A stretch of 11,317 bases of DNA, from contig CAZCKD010000106.1 in the NCBI GenBank assembly GCA_964498925.1, positions 1-11,317 of the forward strand, written 5' to 3'. This document shows, one piece after another, positions 1 through 6,226 of the stretch. Within the stretch, counting starts at the first letter, position 1; each line of letters begins with the position of its first letter. Source of the DNA: Granulosicoccus sp964498925 (GTDB lineage: Bacteria; Pseudomonadota; Gammaproteobacteria; Granulosicoccales; Granulosicoccaceae). The notes below the pieces were generated by a model. That model was given only the letters and a program-made list of their open reading frames with translations, did no database searches and was not told the DNA's origin. The translations under genes were made by a program, and so were the position numbers.

Positions 1-944
1 ACATATTCCCAGACAATGTCGCCCTCTGGAGTGACTTCAAAAATGCAACCTTTGGCACCTTCACAGATGAGTGTGTTGCCAGATGGCAGACGTTGGCATC
101 CTCCGATATGAGGAGAGAAAAATAACTGCGGGTTCTCTTTTCCTTTGTACCTCCACACGATGGTGTTAGTCGTTGGATCTATTTCCCACACTTGCGAGTG
201 ATGTAAGTCTGCGGAATAAGCACCGTTTGCAAATAACAGGATATTCCCGTTGTCTAACAGCTGCGCATCGTGCTGTCCGCCCATTGCATCATCTTGATAA
301 TGCCAGACAACGTCGTTACTGGATTTACTCACGATAAAAATTAAATTAAGCGTTTTACAGCTAACCAGATACTGATCATCTCCGATGGGAAATATCGTAT
401 TAGTGTGCCCACGTGACCAACGGTTAGCATTAGGGTGCAAAGGGAATTCGTTACCAAACTCAGTAAAGTGCCATTCCCAAACAACTTCACCTGTAGCGTT
501 AACTTCCCGAATGCATTCTCCAAAAATGCCGCCTTCAGATTCGCTACCCGCTATGCCGCCTTTTATTTGCGATTGTTCAGTCGCACTGAGAGGCGTGTAA
601 GCCAGGTACACAGTGTTGCCATTGGGTAGCCGCCTACCATCGTGATGTTGCCAGGGGTCAAGATGTTCTCTGACCAGGTTTCCTTCCCAATCATATTCTC
701 TTAAAAGGCCACTGCCAGTTAATGCAACACCCTGCCGCTTCTCACAACGTTCGTTCACGAATAAATTACCGTTGGGCAGCAAGTAGCCCCAATTGGTAAA
801 ACCTGGCCCGGTCTGCCAGCTATGTACTGTCTCGCCCGCGTGATTTATAAGATAGGCTTGAGAGCCGGCGCATGGAACGATAAGCATATAGCCATCGGTT
901 GCACCGGCTTTGCTGTAGGTAAGCCCTGTGTGTTGCGTTAGCAT
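1..944 (-). CDS. Arylsulfotransferase-family beta-propeller protein (C-terminus beyond window)
   Basis: Reading leftward from the ATG at 942-944, an open frame of 314 codons runs off the edge. A stop codon lies two codons upstream of the ATG, which fixes the start. The protein is built of repeated propeller units: LPNGN-type turns near residues 56-60, 106-110, 230-234 (LDNGN) and 286-290 (LPSGN), each with strands ending in W-E-W, W-H-Y, W-R-Y or W-E-Y. Histidines precede these turns (HHDGRRL at 100-106, GGQHDAQLL at 222-230, SPHIGGCQRL at 277-286), the pattern of arylsulfotransferase (ASST) relatives. True ASSTs move sulfate between phenols through a histidine. There is no signal peptide, unlike periplasmic ASSTs, so this copy is probably cytoplasmic and its activity is unproven; a non-enzymatic propeller is possible. 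It starts 32 bp after the OsmC gene on the same strand and is probably co-transcribed. No good Shine-Dalgarno sequence is visible. Confidence 0.8.
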   Translation of the reverse strand, partial: MLTQHTGLTYSKAGATDGYMLIVPCAGSQAYLINHAGETVHSWQTGPGFTNWGYLLPNGNLFVNERCEKRQGVALTGSGLLREYDWEGNLVREHLDPWQHHDGRRLPNGNTVYLAYTPLSATEQSQIKGGIAGSESEGGIFGECIREVNATGEVVWEWHFTEFGNEFPLHPNANRWSRGHTNTIFPIGDDQYLVSCKTLNLIFIVSKSSNDVVWHYQDDAMGGQHDAQLLDNGNILLFANGAYSADLHHSQVWEIDPTTNTIVWRYKGKENPQLFFSPHIGGCQRLPSGNTLICEGAKGCIFEVTPEGDIVWEY

Positions 945-976
945 GACAGATTAACGTCAATCACATAGAACCGGCT

Positions 977-1432
977 TTAAGCGCGTGACCAGTTTTCTTC
1001 AATCTCTGTTCCAGACGCTTTGAACATTTTTGATATCGGACAGAACTTGTTAAGTTCGGCAGACACTTCTTGCAATTGAGCATCTGATGCCGATCCGCTT
1101 GCGACGATGTTCAACACGACCTTAGGAAACGGAAGATCTATTTCTTCCATCATCATAGCGCCGCGTCTGTCGAAGCTATAAGTGGCTTCAATGTTCAAAT
1201 GACCAATGTCTATGCCCAGTTTTTCAGCGCACTTATTGGCGATGACACTGGTACATCCGATTAAGGAGGCAATCGCTGTTTCAGTGGGTGATGGCCCGAG
1301 ATTGGTACCACCGCGCTCGATGGGCTCATCGATCGGAAATTTTACGTCCCGGACACTAACGTTGGTCAGTGAATGCGAAGGGCTTTCGCCGGTCATTGTT
1401 GCTTGAATTACAGTTTTCTGTTTGATTGCCAT
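977..1432 (-). CDS. OsmC/Ohr-family peroxiredoxin-like protein
   Basis: This 151-residue protein has the length and layout of the OsmC family, which reduces organic hydroperoxides or peroxidised thiols with a pair of cysteines. Both expected cysteines are present: Cys60 in the IGC-TSVIANKC helix start and Cys131 in KFCPISKMF. The upstream Arg40/Glu51 pair (ERGGTNLGPSPTE), which activates the cysteine in characterised members, is also present. A further Cys68 lies in the central helix. The sequence looks closer to the general OsmC/YhfA branch than to Ohr. The ATG start has only a weak purine stretch upstream. It is the first gene of a probable two-gene minus-strand unit with the arylsulfotransferase-like gene. 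The real substrate cannot be read from the sequence. Confidence 0.9.
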   Translation of the reverse strand: MAIKQKTVIQATMTGESPSHSLTNVSVRDVKFPIDEPIERGGTNLGPSPTETAIASLIGCTSVIANKCAEKLGIDIGHLNIEATYSFDRRGAMMMEEIDLPFPKVVLNIVASGSASDAQLQEVSAELNKFCPISKMFKASGTEIEENWSRA

Positions 1433-1765
1433 GCTTGTAAGAGGTCTCGGTGATTGACTTTAAAGTCGGAACGGAGGGTGTCAGCTTATCAAATACGTGT
1501 TCATGTTCAACCCGGTTATCCCTATGACAAGGACGAGTGTTCAGGCTCTATGTTGTGTATTTCTGTTGTTAGAGTGCTCGTAGAGTTTGTACACTAAATT
1601 ACGTTCAGGATGATCGATGTTTAGAATCACGATGAGTCTGGAGTTTGAAGTCATTTAGAGGAAATGTCGATATTTTTCCTTTAATGCAATTTAAATAGAC
1701 AAAAAATCTGCGCAGATAGTTACAATATCTGTATCTAATAGGCCGAAAGTCAGGAGTATCAGCCA
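1433..1765. promoter_or_regulatory. Divergent intergenic region between OsmC and dioxygenase genes
   Basis: This 333-bp stretch contains no convincing gene on either strand. It must carry the promoters of the OsmC unit (leftward) and the dioxygenase (rightward). The right half, about 1660-1740, is AT-rich and holds a perfect palindrome, listed separately. A good Shine-Dalgarno sequence, AGGAG at 1752-1756, lies nine bases before the dioxygenase ATG and supports that start. I could not identify -35/-10 boxes with confidence. The left half (1433-1600) shows nothing notable. Confidence 0.6.
1706..1730. promoter_or_regulatory. Palindromic candidate operator upstream of the dioxygenase
   Basis: ATCTGCGCAGAT at 1706-1717 is a perfect 12-bp palindrome. 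An overlapping inverted repeat, AGATA (1714-1718) and TATCT (1726-1730) with a 7-bp spacer, follows at once. Both lie 35-60 bp before the dioxygenase ATG, where a promoter and a regulator site would be expected. Binding by the nearby GntR/FCD regulator is a guess; no clear second copy was found before the regulator gene. Confidence 0.4.
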
Positions 1766-2641
1766 ATGCGAACGGTGACCAAAGACAATATAACCGACGT
1801 GTTTGCCAGCTATTTTGGTGAGGACACCGATCCGAGATTCAAAGAAGTCCTGACATGCCTTGCGCGGCATTTGCACGATTTCGCCAGGGAAACCAACCTG
1901 ACTCACGACGAATGGCGTAAGGGTCTTGAGTTTATGCAGTGGGCTGGCAACATCACCACTGACGAGCGCAACGAATTTGTTTTGTTGTCTGACGTAATGG
2001 GCCTGTCATCTCTTGTGGATATGATGCATTCAGAGCCAGACGCAACTAATTCGTCCGTACTCGGCCCGTTCCATATCTCTAACCCTCCAACGTTGCATAT
2101 TGGTGGCGATATGAAGCGTCACTACGAAGGTGAAGTACTGGTTGTTGAAGGTCATGTGTATGACAAGCGCAAAAATCCGATTGCCGGAGCAACGCTGGAT
2201 ATTTGGCAAACGGCCCCTAATGGTCTTTATTCAAGCCAGGACGAAGAGCAAGATATTCATTCGTTCCATGCTCTAATGACAACCGATGAAAATGGTCGTT
2301 ACGCGTTTACCACGGTAAAACCGGTTTGTTATACGGTACCGAGTGATGGTCCTGTCGGTCAGATACTTGATGCAGCCGGCAGACACCCATGGCGTCCTTC
2401 ACACTTGCATTTCATTACCAGCGCTGACGGGTTTCGACCTGTCGTAACGGAAGTATTCCCTGATGATGATCCGTATCTGGATCAGGACACGGTGTTTGGT
2501 GTTCGAGATGACCTGGTGATGAAGTATGTGCCCAAAGAGGCTGCAAGCTTTCCTGAAGGATTCGACCTTTCAGGTAAGGTGAGCGAGGATTATCTGAGAG
2601 TGGATTTCGATTTCGTATTGGCGGATCAACCGGCTTCTTAA
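1766..2641 (+). CDS. Intradiol ring-cleavage dioxygenase, hydroxyquinol 1,2-dioxygenase type
   Basis: This 291-residue protein is an Fe(III) intradiol dioxygenase that opens a catechol-type ring between the two hydroxyls. Residues 1-100 form the helical N-terminal dimer domain of the catechol/hydroxyquinol class. Residues about 100-285 form the catalytic beta-sandwich. The four iron ligands are visible: Tyr155 (PNGLYS), Tyr189 (VKPVCYTVPSDGP), His213 and His215 (WRPSHLHF). The stretch PYLDQDTVFGV (236-246) resembles hydroxyquinol 1,2-dioxygenases, whereas proteobacterial CatA proteins usually have a WDDFA(Y/F)ATR-like sequence there. Hydroxyquinol would give 3-hydroxy-cis,cis-muconate / maleylacetate. 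Catechol or another trihydroxylated ring remains possible. No maleylacetate reductase or hydroxylase partner is in the window. The start is supported by AGGAG nine bases upstream. It is convergent with the GntR/FCD gene. Confidence 0.9.
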   Translation: MRTVTKDNITDVFASYFGEDTDPRFKEVLTCLARHLHDFARETNLTHDEWRKGLEFMQWAGNITTDERNEFVLLSDVMGLSSLVDMMHSEPDATNSSVLGPFHISNPPTLHIGGDMKRHYEGEVLVVEGHVYDKRKNPIAGATLDIWQTAPNGLYSSQDEEQDIHSFHALMTTDENGRYAFTTVKPVCYTVPSDGPVGQILDAAGRHPWRPSHLHFITSADGFRPVVTEVFPDDDPYLDQDTVFGVRDDLVMKYVPKEAASFPEGFDLSGKVSEDYLRVDFDFVLADQPAS

Positions 2642-2646
2642 GCCGG
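2630..2646. terminator. Weak hairpin over the dioxygenase stop codon
   Basis: CCGGCTT (2630-2636) and AAGCCGG (2640-2646) form a 7-bp stem with a 3-base loop that includes part of the stop codon. A second small stem, CCCGG/CCGGG at 2670-2674 and 2685-2689, follows. Neither has a T-run on either strand. A role in ending the two convergent transcripts is possible but not shown. Confidence 0.3.
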
Positions 2647-2712
2647 GTTCCTGTCGGCCGGTAGGCTCTCCCGGATTAACAATGCCGGGTGTATTGCTAA
2701 CTTACAGGCGCG

Positions 2713-3381
2713 TTAAGCCAGTTCCATTAACTCTGCCAGGTAATCACCGGTATTTCTGTAGTGAGATACCAGTAAAGTAGAGGCGGTTTCGACATCTCTT
2801 TCAATCGCTGCATTGAGAATGGACTGGTGTTCACCTGCGACATCACGTTTGGCATATCCGGAAGACTTAAGCGCTAGATATCGATATCGAATGTTCAGGT
2901 CGTAGAGCTGTTCGCAAAAACGAATGAGTATCGGCGAGTCGCAGGCCGCAAGCAGCGCCATGTGAAACGCCCGATGTTGCACTTCGAAAGAGTCCTGCGG
3001 GCCTGCGTACAATTTTGTCATGTGGTGATGAGCAAGCACTAGATTGTCTTCCCATTCCTGATCTCCCAGTTTAATGCTGGCTCGTAGGGCAAGATCTTCT
3101 AGCTGACAACGCAGGCTAAGAACTTCATCAAACTGTTTCCGACTCGCCAGAGCGACTCGAAACCCGCGTTGATCACGTCGTTCTACCAGTTGATTTGATG
3201 TCAGCAGGCTAAGTGCTTCTCTTACCGGGGAGGCACCTGTATTCAAGGTGCCTTTGAGTTCTTCTACTTTGAGTTTTTCACCCGGCGCAATTTCGCCGGT
3301 AATGATGGCCTCACGCAATGCGATGTAGGCGCGCTGGGTGGTGGACTGAGCCGCCGTTTCAAAACCGGTCTTCTTGTTCAT
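2713..3381 (-). CDS. GntR-family transcriptional regulator, FadR/FCD subfamily
   Basis: This 222-residue regulator has an N-terminal winged helix-turn-helix (about residues 15-80, with the GntR signature I-x-x-G-x-x-x-P-G-E-K-L and SPVREAL) and a C-terminal helical FCD ligand domain (about 85-215). Candidate FCD metal-binding histidines are His140 (AFH), His185 (GEHQ) and His207 (VSHY), at about the expected spacing. Such domains bind carboxylic acids through a metal, so an acidic pathway intermediate is the likely effector (family knowledge). It is divergent from the DRE-TIM enzyme gene and convergent with the dioxygenase gene, so it is the natural candidate regulator of the island. Most FCD proteins are repressors released by ligand; which applies here is unknown. 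Confidence 0.92.
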   Translation of the reverse strand: MNKKTGFETAAQSTTQRAYIALREAIITGEIAPGEKLKVEELKGTLNTGASPVREALSLLTSNQLVERRDQRGFRVALASRKQFDEVLSLRCQLEDLALRASIKLGDQEWEDNLVLAHHHMTKLYAGPQDSFEVQHRAFHMALLAACDSPILIRFCEQLYDLNIRYRYLALKSSGYAKRDVAGEHQSILNAAIERDVETASTLLVSHYRNTGDYLAELMELA

Positions 3382-3562
3382 GCGTTAACTCATTCTTCGG
3401 TTTTACGTCAACGGAACACTGAAATAGGACGCCCGCTGATTGTGTACCTTCAAATTACCCGAATATGGAGACTAATGGATAATCTGGTTATTTTGTTGAT
3501 AAGACTGAAAATCTATGATAAAAATCAAGGTTTAATCAATTCTATACAGTTGAGGCTAGTAC
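3382..3562. promoter_or_regulatory. Divergent promoter region, GntR / DRE-TIM genes
   Basis: This 181-bp gap separates the divergent GntR/FCD and DRE-TIM genes. It is AT-rich from about 3470 to 3550 and contains TATGAT near 3513-3518 as a possible -10 for the rightward gene, without a good -35. A short inverted repeat, TTAT-N7-ATAA, lies near 3488-3502. A Shine-Dalgarno sequence, TGAGG at 3551-3555, precedes the ATG at 3563 by seven bases. The regulator's own operator is probably here, but I cannot name a motif. Confidence 0.45.
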
Positions 3563-4780
3563 ATGCGCGAAACGCACTCGGTAGATGGTCAATGGTGGGT
3601 GAGCCCCTACAATTTCAAAACTGATGTCAGGAGTGGCCTGGAGCTGCCTGAGAAGGTTGAAATTCATGATGCCACGCTACGTGATGGCGAGCAAACTCCA
3701 GGCGTCGTATTCTCCATCGATGACAAGATCAAAATCGCCACCAAACTCGATGAGCTCGGTGTTGAACGAATTGAAGCTGGTATGCCTGCGGTCTCTCCGC
3801 AAGATGCAGAAGCCATAAAAGAAATTTCTAAGCTTGGCTTAAAGTCTCGCATCTTTACTTTCTCACGCGCGCTAAAACAAGATATTGATATGGCTCTGGA
3901 ATGCGGCGCAGACGGTGTCATCATCGAAGTGCCTATTGGTTACCCGAAGTTGGTTACGCAATTTGGTTGGACGTGGCAAGACGTCTTTAAGAAGAGTAAA
4001 GACGTGATCAACTACGCACGCGAGCAAGGTCTATACGCGGTTTTCTTTCCTTACGACACAACGCGTGCTCGAGAGGATGATCTGGCTAATTTATGCAAAG
4101 CCATCAGTGAGGAAGCCATGCCCGATTCCATCGGTATTGTCGATACGATGGGTTGTGCAACACCTGAAGCCATTAAATATATGGTTCGTTGGGTTAAGGA
4201 CATGACCGGTCTACCTATCGAAATTCACACTCACAACGACTTTGGTATGGGTGTAGCGACTGAACTTGCCGCTGTCACTGCAGGCGCAGAAGTTGTCCAC
4301 AGTTGTGGTAACGGCCTCGGTGAAAGAACCGGTAACGCGGCCCTTGAAGAACTGATGCTGGGCCTTGAACTCCTGTATGGCTATGAGACGGGTTATCGCC
4401 TGGATAAAATTCCTGAGTTAGGCAGCATGCTGTCAGAAATGTCGAATATTGCCATTGCACGGAACAAACCTGTATTAGGTTCAGGCAATTTCATCCGTGA
4501 GTCTGGAATTGGTATCCAGTACGTTATGGAAGATCCTCTCGTCATGTTTGCTACACATCCACAACTGACGGGTAAAACCGGCGAAGTGGTATTGGGTAAG
4601 AAAAGCGGAAAAGCGTCCATCATCTACAAGCTCGGAGAGCTAGGTCTGGGTGAAGCGGACGATGAGCAACTGGTAGCCATGTTGACTGAGGTTAAACAGC
4701 AAGGTATCCAGAAGCGCGATATTCTCAGCGATGATGAGTTCAAATCGATTGTGGCTAAGGTTCGCCAGCAAGCCGCTTAA
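3563..4780 (+). CDS. DRE-TIM metallolyase, homocitrate/isopropylmalate synthase-like, atypical
   Basis: This 405-residue protein has the DRE-TIM barrel of the LeuA/NifV/HMG-CoA-lyase superfamily. These enzymes make or break C-C bonds of acyl-CoA and keto-acid substrates with a divalent metal. Visible motifs are DATLRDGEQTPG (36-47; Arg40 and the metal ligand Asp41), HTHND (222-226; two metal His ligands) and NGLGERTGNA (250-259). A post-barrel subdomain with VLGKKSGK (343-350) resembles that of synthases, but there is no long C-terminal leucine-regulatory domain. Two points differ from normal synthases: the usual HESGIHxDG motif reads RESGIGIQY (312-320), losing the catalytic-type His, and the usual E-D-A-x-R stretch reads FPYDTTR (162-168). 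The first 30 residues are an extra N-terminal segment. The start has TGAGG seven bases upstream. It is a single-gene unit ending at a strong terminator. A lyase or different condensation is as likely as homocitrate synthesis. Confidence 0.85.
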   Translation: MRETHSVDGQWWVSPYNFKTDVRSGLELPEKVEIHDATLRDGEQTPGVVFSIDDKIKIATKLDELGVERIEAGMPAVSPQDAEAIKEISKLGLKSRIFTFSRALKQDIDMALECGADGVIIEVPIGYPKLVTQFGWTWQDVFKKSKDVINYAREQGLYAVFFPYDTTRAREDDLANLCKAISEEAMPDSIGIVDTMGCATPEAIKYMVRWVKDMTGLPIEIHTHNDFGMGVATELAAVTAGAEVVHSCGNGLGERTGNAALEELMLGLELLYGYETGYRLDKIPELGSMLSEMSNIAIARNKPVLGSGNFIRESGIGIQYVMEDPLVMFATHPQLTGKTGEVVLGKKSGKASIIYKLGELGLGEADDEQLVAMLTEVKQQGIQKRDILSDDEFKSIVAKVRQQAA

Positions 4781-4799
4781 ACAATCTCTTAGTTGTGGG

Positions 4800-4830
4800 A
4801 CTCAGTGTGCTGTTGCGCACTGAGTTTTCT
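4800..4830 (+). terminator. Rho-independent terminator of the DRE-TIM gene
   Basis: ACTCAGTGTGC (4800-4810) pairs with GCGCACTGAGT (4815-4825), giving an 11-bp stem with one G-U pair and a TGTT loop. A T-rich tail (TTTTCT) follows. It lies 20 bases after the stop codon at 4780. Confidence 0.92.
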
Positions 4831-4846
4831 AAACGTATCCGGAAAA

Positions 4847-4883
4847 TATAAGGATGGGCTAAACGGAACGGCCCAACCTTATA
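4847..4883 (-). terminator. Rho-independent terminator of the YCII gene
   Basis: TATAAGGATGGGC (4847-4859) pairs with GCCCAACCTTATA (4871-4883): 12 base pairs with one A-A mismatch and an 11-base loop. Read on the minus strand, the stem is followed by TTTTCC (4841-4846). It lies 33 bases after the stop of the minus-strand YCII gene and back to back with the plus-strand terminator at 4800. Confidence 0.75.
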
Positions 4884-4916
4884 ATCAGCAAAAACTAAGG
4901 CCTCTTCAGCTCGACC

Positions 4917-5300
4917 TTATAAGGACACTGTCTGGGACGACAGCTTGACGTTGATGGAGATGCTGCCTTCGTTAACCAGCCACCGGCGTATAACGAAAGT
5001 GCGTGTACCTGAGCTATGCATGGGGTCGTTTTCGGCGATTTGTTTTGCCGCTTCCAGCGACTCTGCGCGGTAGATAATCATCCCCACACCCTCCATTTGC
5101 TCGCCAGTCAGATCCGACATCGGGCCTGCCATGACAAGCGCGCCGATCTTTTCCTGTTCTGCCTGATACGCAAGATGCCCCGGAAGTTGTTCCTTCATTT
5201 TCTCGGGCGGTGCCGCAGGTTCACTGAGCACTACGTAGAGTTCGTGGGCGAGGGAGCCTCGCTCTTTGGCAAGACTTTTATATTCGTTCCAAGCCGGCAT
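4917..5300 (-). CDS. YCII-domain (YciI-like) protein
   Basis: This 127-residue protein matches the YCII ferredoxin-like fold along residues about 20-108. Key positions are His42 (PGHLAY), AGPM (58-61), the E-S-x-E-A-A-x-x-I stretch (80-88), Asp92-Pro93 (NDP) and a closing R-R-W (105-107). The His and Asp are the conserved putative catalytic pair of the family. Most members are uncharacterised, but TftG of the 2,4,5-T pathway, a chlorohydroxyquinol dehydrochlorinase that works next to a hydroxyquinol dioxygenase, belongs to it. This is suggestive given the dioxygenase at 1766. Residues 1-18 and 109-127 extend beyond the usual domain. AAGGTG five bases before the ATG supports the start. It is divergent from the flavoprotein gene. 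Confidence 0.85.
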   Translation of the reverse strand: MPAWNEYKSLAKERGSLAHELYVVLSEPAAPPEKMKEQLPGHLAYQAEQEKIGALVMAGPMSDLTGEQMEGVGMIIYRAESLEAAKQIAENDPMHSSGTRTFVIRRWLVNEGSISINVKLSSQTVSL

Positions 5301-5450
5301 AGTGGCACCTTGTAATTGGATGGATCAGGTAATTAGAAAAAAATGTCAGATAAATATCGATATTACTTGACACTATAGCAAAAAATCACCAAAAATAGAG
5401 TCATCAGGCTGCCTATGGTGTAGTCGTCGTGTTCAATACAGGTTCTATAT
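5301..5450. promoter_or_regulatory. Divergent promoter region, YCII / RutE-like genes
   Basis: A consensus -35 box TTGACA lies at 5367-5372, pointing rightward; the best -10 at an 18-bp spacing is a weak AAAAAT (5391-5396). A perfect 12-bp palindrome, AATATCGATATT, lies at 5353-5364, just upstream of the -35 and in position to act on either divergent promoter. The flavoprotein start has only CAGG (5439-5442) upstream. Confidence 0.5.
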
Positions 5451-6116
5451 ATGAGTGCATTGGCTGGTGAAGCCCTTGAAGAAGCTCGAGCGGCAGCTCA
5501 AGCTCAGATTCGTTCTTTGCGGGAACGTAAAGCCTCTTTAGATGATGATTCCATCGATGTGATCTTGCGCGGCGCACGTTCTCACTACGCGTGGCAGGAC
5601 AAGCCAGTCTCCGATGAACTCCTGGAGACCATCTACGCAATAACTGCAGCGGGTGCCACCAGCATGAACTGTTGCCCGGCTCGATTTGTATTCATTCGCT
5701 CGGATGAAGCAAAACAGCGCCTTGCTAAGTCTCTGAAAGAAAAGAATATCGAAAAGGTCATGTCCGCACCGGTCACAGCCATCATTGCTTACGACCTCGA
5801 CTTTTGGGAGCAATTACCTTATTTATTCCCTCATGAAGATCGACGCCCGTTTTTTAAAGGCAAAACCGCGTACATAGAAGACACGGCCTATCGTAACTCC
5901 ACATTACAGGGGGCTTACTTTACAATTGCCGCACGAGCTGTTGGCTTGGACGTTGGGGCTTTGTCCGGATTTTCAAACGACATTGTCGATCAGGAATTCT
6001 TCGCAGATCGAAACTGGAAATCCAATTTTCTATGCAACATAGGGTACGCTGACGAAACAGCGTTGTTTCAAAAGCTGCCAAGGTTTCCATTTAATGAAGT
6101 CTGTAGTTATCTGTAA
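5451..6116 (+). CDS. RutE-like nitroreductase-family FMN flavoprotein
   Basis: This 221-residue protein belongs to the nitroreductase superfamily and resembles RutE (malonic semialdehyde reductase of uracil breakdown). The core begins near residue 35. Shared features are GARSHYAW (41-48, matching R-T-H-N-G-W of RutE), SMNCCPARFVF (71-81), VMSAPVTAIIAYDLDF (103-118), the FPHED loop (126-130), RNSTLQGAY (148-156), LSGF (171-174) and WKSNFLCNIGY (189-199). These form the FMN site and dimer core. The first 30 residues, rich in Ala and Glu/Arg and probably helical, extend beyond RutE's usual length of about 196. None of rutA-D, F or G is nearby, so pyrimidine breakdown is unlikely. Reduction of a semialdehyde, enone or nitro intermediate in the local pathway is an inference. 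It is divergent from the YCII gene and 110 bp before the TRAP binding-protein gene. Confidence 0.85.
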   Translation: MSALAGEALEEARAAAQAQIRSLRERKASLDDDSIDVILRGARSHYAWQDKPVSDELLETIYAITAAGATSMNCCPARFVFIRSDEAKQRLAKSLKEKNIEKVMSAPVTAIIAYDLDFWEQLPYLFPHEDRRPFFKGKTAYIEDTAYRNSTLQGAYFTIAARAVGLDVGALSGFSNDIVDQEFFADRNWKSNFLCNIGYADETALFQKLPRFPFNEVCSYL

Positions 6117-6226
6117 GGAATTAACCAACGCAACATCACAATAATTTTTAATAAACGAAAATATTTGTTGGTCGTCCAGATGTTCACCAGACCAACCCTT
6201 ATTTGCCGCACACATTGGAGAAACAT
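6117..6226 (+). promoter_or_regulatory. Leader region of the TRAP operon with inverted repeats
   Basis: This gap contains ACCAAC (6123-6128) and GTTGGT (6167-6172) as an inverted repeat. TTGGTC (6168-6173) and GACCAA (6190-6195) form a second pair with a 16-base loop. The three related half-sites suggest a regulator site or an mRNA fold. GGAG at 6217-6220 lies six bases before the ATG at 6227 and fixes the start there, over an in-frame TTG at 6203. Confidence 0.5.

Noticed and set aside
341..629. Short open frames on both strands within 341-629
   Set aside because: They lie inside the arylsulfotransferase-like reading frame, show no family motifs, and are out of frame with the clear propeller repeats.
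3442..3624. 60-codon plus-strand open frame before the DRE-TIM gene
   Set aside because: It overlaps the start of the DRE-TIM gene in another frame, lacks a Shine-Dalgarno sequence and looks like translated AT-rich promoter DNA.
5016..5315. 99-codon plus-strand open frame over the YCII gene
   Set aside because: It is antisense to a recognisable YCII domain, rich in Cys/His/Arg and without family features.
6203..6226. Upstream TTG start for the TRAP binding protein
   Set aside because: The ATG at 6227 has GGAG at ideal spacing, and starting there gives a normal export signal; the TTG would add eight residues before it.
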